Below, in pieces: positions 38,952 through 49,324 of a stretch of 64,000 bases of DNA. Each line of letters begins with the position of its first letter. Within the stretch, counting starts at the first letter, position 1. Source of the stretch: Meira nashicola. Its lineage: Eukaryota; Basidiomycota; Exobasidiomycetes; Exobasidiales; Brachybasidiaceae. The position numbers and the translations under genes are program-made. The stretch is taken from contig BCJU01000002.1 of NCBI GenBank assembly GCA_001600355.1, forward strand, positions 1,736,001 through 1,800,000. Direction: 5' to 3'. The notes under the pieces are model-generated. The model saw only the letters and a program-made list of their open reading frames with translations, had not been told where the DNA came from and ran no database searches.

Positions 38952-39725
38952 TTACACTGCAGGTCTTAGCGCACGTAACCTCTCCGCCAGCTTATCATCC
39001 TCTTCCTTCTGTGGTGATTCGGTTTGTGCTTTTGATAAATCGGCCACATTGCCTTCCAAACCTGCCTCTCCAAGTTTTTGTCCAACTTCAATTCCGTTCT
39101 CATCAGCTACTTGTTGTAATAAAGTATCGATTTGATCTTGTGGTGTTGTACTTGCTGTTGTTGCTCCAATCGTTCCTTCCATATAAGATGTTTGAACATC
39201 CAAATCTTCAAATTGAGTTTCGAATTTATCCATTACCATTGATATTTTTTCCAAATTCATACTTTCCATTGCTCTATCCATACCTTTTACCACGCTTGCC
39301 ATACTTCCGGTAACCTGTCGCATAGTTACCGCAGTTTCAACTCTACTTGCAACCGCATCAATCCTACTTGATAATCGTAAAAGATTTAAACCTTCATTCT
39401 TTTTTCGGATCGCATTAGCAGCATAAATTCTTGCTCCTTCTGTGTTTCCTTGAGCCAAAGCTTTCTTTAATTTTGCCTTTTCTGTTGCTTCATCTTTTTG
39501 AGCTTTTTTGGACTGTCTTTGTAGTGACTTTCCTGTGAACTGTAGGTAAGTAAAAGGAGAGATGTTTGATCAGCTCCTGTGTGTTTGGTGTAGCATTTGT
39601 CGTATGATCGACTTACCTTTAGCTGGAATAACGACTCTAATTAGATCAAAAAGGCAAAAACGTCAGCCTATGATACGAAATCAACTTCAATACAGCTTTA
39701 ATAACTTACTCTCTAGCCCGCTCAT
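38952..39725 (-). CDS. DID2: ESCRT-III-associated protein Did2 (CHMP1/Vps46)
   Basis: Did2/CHMP1 recruits the AAA ATPase Vps4 to ESCRT-III on endosomes during multivesicular-body formation. There are three exons: 39725..39710 (16 nt), 39636..39617 (20 nt) and 39539..38952. Introns of 73 and 77 bp are GT-AG. The join gives 'MSGLEKSLFQLKFTGKSLQR', which matches the family start (yeast 'GLENTLFQLKFT'). Later blocks 'RIYAANAIRKKNEGLNLLR' and 'RVETAVTMRQVTGSM' are CHMP1-specific. The C terminus 'LAERLRALR' is an MIT-interacting motif 1, used to bind Vps4. Total length is 207 residues, normal for the family. Without the two micro-exons the N terminus would be lost. Confidence 0.92.
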
Positions 39726-40824
39726 CTTTCTTCTTTTCTGTCAAAGGGTTATGAAGGAGAGAACTGTGACTGAATGCTTATCGGACTGCAGATTGTAGAT
39801 GATCGTAGGCCAAGACCAACACGCAGGCACAAATGCACACTACATCTCAAGGCGCCGGCGCGTTTACGCTGCGTTAAGGGCTGAACTGACTGCTTGCTTA
39901 AAAGCTTGTATGACCGGTTCGATTGAACGACAAGAATTGAATCTGGTAAATATGTACATATGACTACAAATCTTATCAAATCCTTATCGATACTTTAGAA
40001 GATTGTCAATCACTCAATTTCAGTTTTTATCACGCATTATCTATCACGGTAGAGGGGGTTCCAAAGGTAAAAAGCAACGTGCGCCCGAATCACTTTGCAT
40101 ACTGGACCGTGGCGTTACCTGCAAACTTCGGCGTAATAAGATTCAATGCGCCCTCATAGTTAGAATTCGGGCCCTGATGAATGCTCTTACAGTCATTCAA
40201 TAGCATTTATTCTTTGAATCTTAAAGATGATATATGACTTTCTTAACGTCAAAAACATCCGCCCTATACGCACATAAACATTTATAGTATGTACTAGGTG
40301 GAGAAGAACTCTCCACTCAAGTCTGCTGCATATAGTAGTAGCTGATCGCACAGCGGCTTTCCGCAATGAGGTCTTGGGGGCAGTGTCTGTAAATACATAC
40401 ACATATGTGCGCGCGCGCTCTGCCTCGAAAGGAGTATCCTACATATTTCCCATACACAGTGCTCATAGGCAGACAGACAGACGTACGTACGTGTAAGAAT
40501 AACTTGTACAACAAACACTGTCGTGTTTTGTTATTTTTCGCTCTTCCTGTTACATACATATATTATAAACATTCTCCTTACTCCTAACTTCATCATCACA
40601 TTTCGCAAAAAAAAAAATCCTATCTTTTGGCGTTACACGTCCTTATTTGAATTCTTTTGAGCTTTAAGCTCGTTGCTTTCTTTTGATCGTCAATCGATCT
40701 TTACGTTCTCCAAGTCTTTATCGTCAAAAGAAAGGTCAATCATCTTCTTCGTTCTGACGATACATTTTGACTTTTTATCTTTTTGATATTAAGGCTTCAG
40801 TTTGCTGCTTGGTCCCAATCTCGA
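39726..40824. promoter_or_regulatory. Divergent intergenic region DID2 / SEC14, 1.1 kb
   Basis: This holds both promoters. Simple-sequence patches are visible: alternating CG near 40407..40418, and AGAC repeats running into ACGTACGTACGT at about 40471..40492. The last 200 bp before 40825 are T-rich. 'GCTTCAG' at about 40794-40800 could be a splice acceptor of a 5'-UTR intron, but no paired exon was proven. Confidence 0.45.
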
Positions 40825-41817
40825 ATGTTCCGTACCAAATCTCGCGAGAGCACTGGCTCAAAAGCCTCAAGGCTAAGTAAGAAAGAACTCAAAATGCAAC
40901 ACGCTCGCGATCCAATGACGGGAAGGCCAGGACATTTGGACCCAGGTCAAGAACATCAATTGAAAAAGTTTAGACAGGTGATTGAAGAAAAAGGTATCTA
41001 CAATCCTGAAAGACATGATGAAGCATGTTTGTGCCGATTCCTTCGCGCAAGGAAATGGGACTTTGATGCCTCTCTAGCCATGTTTGAAGCAAGTGAACAG
41101 TGGAGAAAAGATTTCAAAGTTGACGAATTATACCACAACTTTGAATATCCCGAGAAGGAAAAGGTAGATGAAATTTATCCTCAATATTATCACAAGACGG
41201 ACAATGAAGGTAGACCGGTATACATTGAACAATTGGGAAAATTAGACTTAAAAGCTCTTTACCAGGTTACGACGCCCGAACGACAATTGCAAAAATTGGT
41301 GGTCGAATACGAAAAGTTCCAACGGGAAAGATTACCTGTTTGCTCCCACGATCGAGGTGAACTGGTAGAGACTAGTTGCACAATCATGGACTTGAAGAAC
41401 GTCGGTATCAGTCAATTCTGGAAGGTTTCTGGTTACGTTCAACAAGCCAGCAATATTGGTCAACATTATTACCCAGAGACTATGGGTAAATTCTACATTA
41501 TCAATTCTCCTTACATCTTTACGACTGTTTGGTCCGTCATCAAAGGATGGCTTGATCCAGTCACTGTGGAAAAGATTAAAATCTTAGGATCCGGATTCGA
41601 AAAAGAATTGATGGAACAGATTCCACCAGAAAATTTCCCTCACACTTTAGGCGGTCAATGTGAATGCCCTGATGGAGGATGCTCTTTATCTGACGCCGGT
41701 CCATGGAATACTGAAGAGGGTAAAAAGATCATCGATGACGTACGCAAAGAAGAGGCAAAGAAGCGTGAAAACCACGAAAAAGAAGCAAGTGGTGCACAAG
41801 TCAATGGAAAAAAGTAA
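40825..41817 (+). CDS. SEC14: Sec14-type phosphatidylinositol/phosphatidylcholine transfer protein
   Basis: Sec14 exchanges PtdIns and PtdCho and coordinates lipid signalling with Golgi vesicle formation. The accepted start is the ATG at 40825 (330 residues); upstream frame is open only from a TTG. Residues 40-90 form the CRAL-TRIO N-terminal domain ('LCRFLRARKWDFDASLAMF'). The lipid-binding CRAL-TRIO domain follows, with 'DNEGRPVYIEQLGKLDL', 'TCTIMDLKNVGISQFW'-like sequence (actual 'SCTIMDLKNVGISQFW'), 'YPETMGKFYIINSPYIF' and 'FPHTLGGQCECP', all diagnostic of the Sec14 core group. A 20-residue Arg/Ser/Lys-rich extension precedes the usual start. The tail is Lys/Glu-rich. Confidence 0.93.
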   Translation: MFRTKSRESTGSKASRLSKKELKMQHARDPMTGRPGHLDPGQEHQLKKFRQVIEEKGIYNPERHDEACLCRFLRARKWDFDASLAMFEASEQWRKDFKVDELYHNFEYPEKEKVDEIYPQYYHKTDNEGRPVYIEQLGKLDLKALYQVTTPERQLQKLVVEYEKFQRERLPVCSHDRGELVETSCTIMDLKNVGISQFWKVSGYVQQASNIGQHYYPETMGKFYIINSPYIFTTVWSVIKGWLDPVTVEKIKILGSGFEKELMEQIPPENFPHTLGGQCECPDGGCSLSDAGPWNTEEGKKIIDDVRKEEAKKRENHEKEASGAQVNGKK

Positions 41818-42311
41818 GGGAGAGTGTTCTTTAGCTTGATATAGTTTAACACTTTGATCAAGATTATCGCATTCTCACTTTTTTTACCCACATAAAGGCT
41901 CAGCTTTATCTCGTTTGCTCTTACAATCCGTTTCAGCATGCAAATATTGCCCAAAAAGTCTTCCAATCATTGTCCACACATGCACGTATTATAAGCATCA
42001 TACACTATAAACAGCCCTTTTTTTCTTCATTCTTTATCTCCTCTTGCTTGTTAATAGTATATAAAACGAAATTTGGCTTTTGTGGGAGTGGTGCGTTACT
42101 TTTTATTGAGTCAGCCAAATGTACTTGGATTTTACATCATTCTCATAATAATAAACTCAAAGAAGAAGCTGTTCAACGTTTGCTTTTTTTCGATTATTCT
42201 TCTGAAAATAGTGATCATTTCTTCAAAGACCACTTTCGAGGTTTATATATCATATATTGTTAGGTATATAATTCGCCGAAGTTGCCGATCTCAATCCCCT
42301 TTTTCGTCTTT

Positions 42312-42359
42312 CGGTGAAACCGTGCTGCTTATAGCACGGGCTTGCTTGGCGATTGCAAG
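42312..42359. repeat. Two adjacent stem-loops in non-coding DNA
   Basis: Stem 1 pairs CCGTGCT (42320..42326) with AGCACGG (42333..42339) around a 6-nt loop. Stem 2 pairs CTTGC (42341..42345) with GCAAG (42355..42359). An alternative small stem CGGT/ACCG (42312..42315 with 42319..42322) competes with stem 1. These pairings are read directly; any function is unknown. Confidence 0.6.
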
Positions 42360-43190
42360 GAAATAATTTATAGCACTTTGGCAGCCTTTTTCGAATTTTC
42401 CCACCAAGATCTTCTTCTTCACAACATTACGCGTACTGGCGTACGTGTATTGCTTATGCCTAACTTTATATAGCCGCACATTGACCTGCATATTTGCAAG
42501 CATGATTCCGTCATCGAACAGAAAAATCAACATCTTGGACCGTCTCTTATTTATATTACGCTGTGTAACGCACGCACGCACGCTTTTCCGGCGCGCCGCG
42601 TATTTAACAAAGGTTTATTTTCTCTTTGTATCCACCGAAACGGTATACAAACAAAAAATAAATTGGGTCAATTTTTAGGTTCATATCCGCTCTTACTTTG
42701 ATGATTTGCCGTTTTTGTCAACAAAGAAAAAAAAAAAGAAGCTAAAGAGATGATAAGGAGAAGATCAGCCCATTTAGGTAAGATAGTATAATGAAAGTAT
42801 AGAAGTATAGATTTTTTAGCACCCTGCATGAAATAAGTACAGCGAATTTGTTTTTTTTATTGTATGATCGTGAAGGATAAGCCACTCTTTCAAAAGAGAA
42901 AATTAAATTTTCAAACCGGTAAATATCAATTTGCAGAGGAGAACAACCGAGATGAAATTACGACGCGATTATTATTTATTCTGTGTTTATGCATGCGTAA
43001 TCAATAAAAACAACAAAACTGAAATAGTGCCTTTGATTCTATGCACATTTTGATTATTCTTAATGCAGAAAATCAGGCTAGAAGCCACCCTTTCTAATTC
43101 TCAATTCAGGGCTCAAAAGATACCATTTGTAGACTACATGCATGGACAATCCCATCATTTTTTATCGGCTAAAATTAACCCCAGGGTACA

Positions 43191-43208
43191 TACGTACATA
43201 TGTACGTA
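43191..43208. repeat. 18-bp perfect palindrome TACGTACATATGTACGTA
   Basis: The sequence equals its own reverse complement. It sits in an ACGTACAT-rich stretch about 540 bp upstream of the RhoGEF start. It could be a dimeric regulator site or a simple-sequence accident. Confidence 0.6.
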
Positions 43209-43750
43209 CATACATTCAATTATGAATCGGGCGAAAGTTTGTCAAAAGGTAGTTATGTAAAATAATGGTAAGGAAGTGCATTCATTCTCATCGCCATCAT
43301 TCGATCACCCAAGCCTATTATACAATAAGGACGAATTGTCTATAAATAGGCTAAATTAATTAAACGGCATCCATTCTGCCTGTAAAGAAGGTGAGTATGG
43401 TATAAATTCCACTAGACAACCGGCCCGAAATATCAAAGCGTCATTAAAGGAAAAATCCGATAGGAGTTGCACCGGTATGACGGTCATGGCACTCATATTC
43501 ATCCTCATAACACGTTCGCGTCAGGAACAAGAATGTTTGACGGCTTTAACATGAATTGTGTTTTCATTTACAATGTGAACATATATACTGACATCTATCC
43601 TTTTGATCCTTTTATTGTTCTTATGATCAGACTTGGCATCGCAGTTAAACGGAAAAGTAGGCTAATCATGCTGATGCAATAGAAATCTCACAGCATATAT
43701 TACGCAAGAAAAGTGCAGCGCCTCGCCTCATAAAGCAAGGATCGAGCAGG

Positions 43751-46700
43751 ATGGGTAGCCCAAACAGCGAAGTGATGCTTGCAACATCATCGATCGATCA
43801 TCAACCCAGTAGTTCCCATGCCACAGCATACGAAGCAGGGATCTCTCAAAATCACCAATCACAAAAATCGAGTAAATTAGAGACCGAAGCTCGAACACAT
43901 AAAGTCACATTTGATTCGGACAGCATTCAGCCATCCACCTCTTATGGACGGAAAGATGAGATAGATATAGGTCAAAGTGCACTTGGACTCAGTATTGATA
44001 GTCCTGCCGGAGAAGTCACCGATGAGCATGGACCTGATTGGCCTCAATCAAGGCCAACATCTGACATTAGCAGAACGCCTTCTCAATCTACAACTGGAAC
44101 TGTGCAATCTCACAACAGTCTTGAAACGGCCGCAAGTTCATTACAATCTGCCGTTTCAGCTGCAGCAACGACGAATAATGCCGCCGTTGAGAAAGAAATT
44201 AATCAGCACGGTACATCTTCGGTCGAGAAAGAATTGCCTCCTATTCCATCTTCACCTCGACAATACGTCACAGCATGCTCAACGCCAGCAGAAATGGACG
44301 AGGAAAAACGAGAAGCAGAAGCATTGAGGAGATATCATGCTCTTTTGGAATTAATTGAGACCGAACGAGGATATACTGAAGATCTAAATAATTTGGTGAC
44401 AGTTTTCTTTCCAAATCTGGTATATCAACCATTCTTTGAAGAAGATGAAAGTAGACTGACAGCTGTTTCACGAAACGGAAATAAGTTGCACGAGCTGCAT
44501 TCTGCCCTTCTGCGAAAATGGGACTCGATATTGGAACAAGAACAACTCCGCCAACAAGACCCTGAAACATCTTTAGAGAAAGCTCTTAGATGCGGCGATG
44601 CTATACAGAAAATCGTTCAACAGCTTCAAGATACTATTGTGCAATTTCAACACTACAGAATCTTTTGTTCACGTCATTCTGAAGCAATGGTAATGATAAG
44701 GGAAGCGGAAAGAAGACATGGAGGAGATGATTTTGCCGCGTATGAACGTTTGTGTGGGAATTTGATCCGCACTCAATCTCGCACTTCCTCTACACCAAGT
44801 TCTAGGAGGCAATCATTCTCAAGACAATCTTCGGGCTTTTTCGCTCCATTGACATCGTCAGGTATTCTTTCTAGTCTAACGCCTGCGGATACAACCTCTC
44901 CTTTCTTGCCCTCTTCGCCCTCTTCCGGTACCACGACACCTTCTAGTCCCAGCACGGTCTTGCCTCGATCGGCTAACAGTCATAGACTCTTGCTCGCAGA
45001 TTATTTGATTAAGCCAGTTCAAAGGATGTGCTTGTATCCTTTGGTATTAAGCTCATTGCTGAAAAACACTCCACCGCAAGAAATGCACACAAGAATGTCT
45101 ATTCAGACGGCTATCGAATCCATGCGAAGGGTGGCGGATGAAGTGGATGAAGCAAATCGAATACGTGAAAAAGATCTGATGGCACAACTAATCTTGACAC
45201 GAATCGAGCCGAATGTCTTGCTCCCTCAATCTTTCGTACAATCTTTGGGTGCTCCTCAATTATCCGGCACATTGGACGTCTTGCATCATCATAGTATTGA
45301 AGAACCTTTGACAGTGCCTTTGCGATTTCAACGACTTGGTGTGGTGATGTGGTCCAATTTTGTGCTCATAGCTCGCACAAGGAAGAACGGTCAGCTTGAG
45401 TGCCGATATTGGTTTCCATTGGCTGAAGTCAGTATTGTACCAAATGTTGATATTGCGGTATATGAAGAATTGAGCAAAAAGTCGAGCACGCCACCTATCG
45501 AAACTCATCAAGTATTTACTACAATGGAAATTGGCGGAAAAACAGCTGTGCCGCACGGCTTTAGACTTTCTCTTGGAGCTCATCACTTTGAATTTTCGGC
45601 CTCTAATGAGCGTGAAAGAAGAACATGGCACGATGCTCTTCGCCTTGCAACTGCTGAGAATGAGAAGATTAAACGAAAACCATCCGAAGTACGAGTATTA
45701 AATAGTTTAAGCTCTTTACCAGGAATGACAAATGGTGCCGTTCTTGTCTCCAATTTCTTGTCCGCCAATGTCAAGGCAACACAAGCCAACAGCAATAGTT
45801 TAGAATCTCTCGTCAAATTTCCTTCTGCTTCTACACGTGCTACTGTAGATCGGAATATGGTATTCTCTGATGTATTGATCGCTCCTGCTGGCTTGTTAGG
45901 CGTTTCTACTTCTGCTATGCAAAATGTTACCGGAAGTAACAGTAATAGTAGCGGCGGTAATAGCGCAATTGGACCTTCTACCGTCAGAGAGATCAGCGAA
46001 GCACTTATGTCTCATCAATTACGTCAAAATTCTGCGCCTTCGATCGGATCAGCGGTTGGAGCAGCGATGGGATTGGCAAAATTAGCAGCAACGCAAATGC
46101 CAAATGTGAAAAGGCCTAGAAGGATGAACAGTCTAACGCCGATTGATTCATCTGTCTCACGTCCACCTATGACGTCCACAATAAGCGAAACCAGTACTTC
46201 AAGCAGTTCTGAATCAAATACAACGCCAAAAAGGAATTCACTAAACACATTACGAGCGAACACTTTGCCTGGCATAGATACTACTACAAGCCCAAAGACA
46301 TCCGTTCAACGAATCTCTTCGCCGGTGGAATCTATAAGCTCTCGCGTTAGAGGTACATTGAGACGTGCAAATTCACGATTAGGTAGTATGAGATCGACAA
46401 CAGGCAGTTTACCTGCTTCTCCTATGAATTCAACAATCGATCTAGGAAGAAGTGCAAGTGAAGAACAATCAACAGCAGAACAAGCTGAAGACGCCAATGA
46501 AACAGCTAAACCTGCTCATGCTCGTAGGAAATCAGTCAATTTACGTGAGGTATGGAAGAGAAGATCGCGATCACAATCTGCTCAAGGTTCATTTACTATG
46601 GGACCAGCATACGAATCATTTTCTGTAGTGAATCGAGTGCCAACATCATTGGATATGTCAACAATGTCTCCTGTTCCAACACGCCATTCTATTTGCGAAG

Positions 46701-47527
46701 ATACTCCGACCCAATTCTACGATAGTCCACCTTTATCGCCCAGTGCTACTTATTCAGAGGCAAATGTTGTATCGAGTGCGACTGCATATCAAGGACCAAC
46801 TGCAATTGTCGGTAGCAAAGTATCTCCTAATTCATCTTTGCATACGACCAGTGCTCCAACAAGTCAAGCTAGTAGTAGAAGACAAAGTGTTGCTTCAATC
46901 TTTGCTAATTCTTATACAGATTTACAAAGAGCAGTACAAACTCCTTTACGATCTTCTTCACCTTCATTGAATATGACACAAATGCGAGAAGATGCAGCAA
47001 ATACGCTCAAACGTGCAAAATCTTCAGCAAGAAATCGATTTAGCATGTATGGTGTTTCAACTCTTCTTACTAGCGCATCAAGTTCAACAACTGCTCAACC
47101 TTTGGCAAGTGCTACTAATGCACGAGGATATTTTGATACAAAAAATTCGCCATCAAGTAAAAATACAGAGAAAGATGATTTGCGTCAAGAACGTTCGAGT
47201 ATTGGTGGTCTATCTCCTGGTACGGTGGCAGGTGATCAAACTCCTGTCAACTTTGGAGCAGATTCTGCTATTAATCAATTGCGCGATTCTTTAGGCAGGA
47301 ATGGATCAACACATAGATCTAAAGATTCTGATGTTACAACGCAAAATCATCATCAAAACTGGGAAAAACAGAAAAATTTGTTAAAGGATTCAGTATCCAC
47401 CAATTCATCTCCCAAATCCCTTGCTGAAAAACGCTTTCCTACATTGCAATCAGTAGAAGAAACTGCAAGCTCTGCTGAACAGTCAAGAGATGAAACATAT
47501 AGATCATTTCCTGAAAATTCCCCATAA
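43751..47527 (+). CDS. Rho-family guanine nucleotide exchange factor (DH-PH)
   Basis: A 1258-residue protein with a Dbl-homology (DH) domain that would load GTP onto a Rho/Cdc42-type GTPase, and a PH domain beside it. The DH domain starts near residue 195 with CR1 'YHALLELIETERGYTEDLNN'. CR2-like 'QHYRIFCSRHSEAMVMI' follows. CR3 is 'LLLADYLIKPVQRMCLYPLV' near 415-434. The split is filled by about 70 Ser/Thr/Pro-rich residues (about 336-408), an unusual insertion in the fold. The PH region is about 505-635, ending in the typical 'ERRTWHDALRLATAEN' helix. The N-terminal 190 and C-terminal 600 residues are disordered and Ser-rich, with many SP/TP sites. No BAR, SH3, DEP or CNH domain is seen, so the target GTPase is unclear. 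Confidence 0.85.
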   Translation: MGSPNSEVMLATSSIDHQPSSSHATAYEAGISQNHQSQKSSKLETEARTHKVTFDSDSIQPSTSYGRKDEIDIGQSALGLSIDSPAGEVTDEHGPDWPQSRPTSDISRTPSQSTTGTVQSHNSLETAASSLQSAVSAAATTNNAAVEKEINQHGTSSVEKELPPIPSSPRQYVTACSTPAEMDEEKREAEALRRYHALLELIETERGYTEDLNNLVTVFFPNLVYQPFFEEDESRLTAVSRNGNKLHELHSALLRKWDSILEQEQLRQQDPETSLEKALRCGDAIQKIVQQLQDTIVQFQHYRIFCSRHSEAMVMIREAERRHGGDDFAAYERLCGNLIRTQSRTSSTPSSRRQSFSRQSSGFFAPLTSSGILSSLTPADTTSPFLPSSPSSGTTTPSSPSTVLPRSANSHRLLLADYLIKPVQRMCLYPLVLSSLLKNTPPQEMHTRMSIQTAIESMRRVADEVDEANRIREKDLMAQLILTRIEPNVLLPQSFVQSLGAPQLSGTLDVLHHHSIEEPLTVPLRFQRLGVVMWSNFVLIARTRKNGQLECRYWFPLAEVSIVPNVDIAVYEELSKKSSTPPIETHQVFTTMEIGGKTAVPHGFRLSLGAHHFEFSASNERERRTWHDALRLATAENEKIKRKPSEVRVLNSLSSLPGMTNGAVLVSNFLSANVKATQANSNSLESLVKFPSASTRATVDRNMVFSDVLIAPAGLLGVSTSAMQNVTGSNSNSSGGNSAIGPSTVREISEALMSHQLRQNSAPSIGSAVGAAMGLAKLAATQMPNVKRPRRMNSLTPIDSSVSRPPMTSTISETSTSSSSESNTTPKRNSLNTLRANTLPGIDTTTSPKTSVQRISSPVESISSRVRGTLRRANSRLGSMRSTTGSLPASPMNSTIDLGRSASEEQSTAEQAEDANETAKPAHARRKSVNLREVWKRRSRSQSAQGSFTMGPAYESFSVVNRVPTSLDMSTMSPVPTRHSICEDTPTQFYDSPPLSPSATYSEANVVSSATAYQGPTAIVGSKVSPNSSLHTTSAPTSQASSRRQSVASIFANSYTDLQRAVQTPLRSSSPSLNMTQMREDAANTLKRAKSSARNRFSMYGVSTLLTSASSSTTAQPLASATNARGYFDTKNSPSSKNTEKDDLRQERSSIGGLSPGTVAGDQTPVNFGADSAINQLRDSLGRNGSTHRSKDSDVTTQNHHQNWEKQKNLLKDSVSTNSSPKSLAEKRFPTLQSVEETASSAEQSRDETYRSFPENSP

Positions 47528-47734
47528 TAATTTTCTCATTCTAAGCTTGCTCCTGCCTTTTTGATCTTTCTGCTCGGAAAATCTCGCCTGCTTTTTGTAT
47601 TTTTATATTCACACCACTACGAACAATACCTTTTCCCTTTTCTACTGACATAAAACTTCATTATCTTTCTATATGTACTATGCAATCAATAATTTGTTCA
47701 ATTTGTTTATATTTCTAGCACGATTTTTTAAAGT

Positions 47735-49324
47735 TTAAGATCGGTAATCACCATTAATGGCAACATATTCCTTGCTGAAATCGCAAGTCCAATATGTTGC
47801 CGATGCATTTGCTTTCCCCTTTCCCCAAGAACCACCTTGAAGGTCCACTTCGATTTCAATATCCTCTAAATCAAGCAAAGCCTTTGCTTTAAATTCATCC
47901 ACTTTTTGAGGTGTACCTTCTTTCAGTACCACTAATTCGTTCACAATATCGTGAGAGTTGGAAGGGGAAGTGGCTGGTTTCAAAAAGCGTACCGAAATGG
48001 AAAGAGGATCAATTTGCCAAGATTTTGTAGCGAAATCGCTCGTTTGCGTAGCTTCAGGTGTTCCATCAACACTTCTAGAATCAACCAATCCTCCACGCAT
48101 ATTTGTGTATCCTGCTGCACATAAAATTCTTCCCCAATTTGCATCACTTCCATGTAAAGCACATTTGGTCAATGCAGAAGTACTGATAGAAGATGCAATA
48201 GCATGTGCATCTGCAAATGTGGGTGCTCCCTTTACATGAATTTGAACAAACTTTTCCGCTCCTTCTCCATCTCTAACGATCAAATGAGCTAATTCTGTAC
48301 AAAACTCTGTCAATCGTTCGACAAAAATTGCAAATTCTTCAGGATGACTTTCGCGGGATAATTCTTGACCGGAGGGCAAAGCATTCTTTGAGCTTGATAA
48401 TGCTGGAGCTTGACCTGATGCCAGAGCAATGATTGTATCATTTGTGCTCATATCACCATCAACGCTGATACAATTGAATGATTTGGTGACAGCAGCTTCA
48501 AGAGCAAATTGCAAAGAAGTAGGTTCGATTGGAGCATCTGTGCAAATCAAGCCCAAAAGAGTGGCGTGTAATCCGGCAGAAGCAGAAGCTGCAGGTCCGG
48601 TCATATTTGGATGAATCATACCTGCACCTTTATCTATTCCGACCATATTGCATTGTCTACCTGCTAGCTCGAATGAGCGTGCACGTAATTTTGGGAACGT
48701 ATCAGTTGTCATAAATGCTCTAGCTACTTCCCACCAAGACTTTTCATCATTTTTCAATGCATCTCCCGAGGCAATCTTTGGCAATGCCTTTTGAATAGCG
48801 TTCATCGGAAGTGGTACGCCAATGACACCGGTAGACAATAATAAAGTCTTGTTATCCTCTTCATTCTTTGCAGGTCGCAATTCTGAAACCCATTGAGCGC
48901 ATTGATTTGCATCATTGTAACCACCTTGTCCTGTAACTGCATTTGCACAACCGCTATTGACTAAAATACTCTTTGCTCGGGCTCCTGCTTTGGTCTTTGA
49001 TCCTTGAACCAGAAGATCGCTACTCAAGACCACAGGAGCAGCCTTGAACACATTTCTCGTAAATGTTCCAGCTGCAGCCACTGGCTCATCTGCTGTGATT
49101 AAAGCCAAGTCTGGTTTAGGATTGGCTTTTGTTTGATTACTGCCTGGTGGAGTGGCTACAGGTGAGATAGCAGCTTTGATTCCAGCATACGTTGCTGCCA
49201 CTTTGAATCCTTTCGGTAAGCTTGATGCATCTATCGGTGTTGCGAACCTAGCTGCTTTTGAAGATGATCCAAGAGTGGAAGCAGCTGCCATTGTGCTGGT
49301 AGAGAAGAGACGTCGAGCAAACAT
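47735..49324 (-). CDS. ARG7: Glutamate N-acetyltransferase / ornithine acetyltransferase (ArgJ, Arg7)
   Basis: A mitochondrial bifunctional enzyme of arginine biosynthesis that moves acetyl groups between N-acetylornithine and glutamate, and also makes acetylglutamate. The 529-residue precursor begins with a basic Ser/Arg-rich presequence ('MFARRLFSTSTM'). Conserved parts are 'ITADEPVAAAGTFTRNVFKA', 'LVNSGCANAVTGQGG' (oxyanion-type loop) and the self-cleavage region 'KGAGMIHPNM...GLHATLLG', with nucleophile Thr255 at the new N terminus of the beta chain. 'SVDGDMSTNDT' lies at about 288-298. About 12 extra residues sit between HPNM and ATLLG. The start codon lies only 8 bp downstream of the AIM19 stop, on the same strand. 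Confidence 0.93.
   Translation of the reverse strand: MFARRLFSTSTMAAASTLGSSSKAARFATPIDASSLPKGFKVAATYAGIKAAISPVATPPGSNQTKANPKPDLALITADEPVAAAGTFTRNVFKAAPVVLSSDLLVQGSKTKAGARAKSILVNSGCANAVTGQGGYNDANQCAQWVSELRPAKNEEDNKTLLLSTGVIGVPLPMNAIQKALPKIASGDALKNDEKSWWEVARAFMTTDTFPKLRARSFELAGRQCNMVGIDKGAGMIHPNMTGPAASASAGLHATLLGLICTDAPIEPTSLQFALEAAVTKSFNCISVDGDMSTNDTIIALASGQAPALSSSKNALPSGQELSRESHPEEFAIFVERLTEFCTELAHLIVRDGEGAEKFVQIHVKGAPTFADAHAIASSISTSALTKCALHGSDANWGRILCAAGYTNMRGGLVDSRSVDGTPEATQTSDFATKSWQIDPLSISVRFLKPATSPSNSHDIVNELVVLKEGTPQKVDEFKAKALLDLEDIEIEVDLQGGSWGKGKANASATYWTCDFSKEYVAINGDYRS

Larger units (their letters stand above)
41818..43750. other. Gene-free interval, 1.93 kb
   Basis: This is the longest stretch in the window without a supported gene. 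Open stretches here (e.g. 41970-42366) have no domain, poor composition and no good splice structure. It contains tandem hairpins at 42312..42359, T-rich and A-rich runs, and an 18-bp perfect palindrome at 43191..43208. It should include the RhoGEF promoter at its right end and the SEC14 3' flank at its left. A non-coding RNA is possible but not shown. Confidence 0.5.

Noticed and set aside
41970..42366. Two overlapping plus-strand open stretches in the gene-free interval
   Set aside because: Phe/Ile/Ser-rich translations typical of AT-rich spacer, no domain and no splice continuity.
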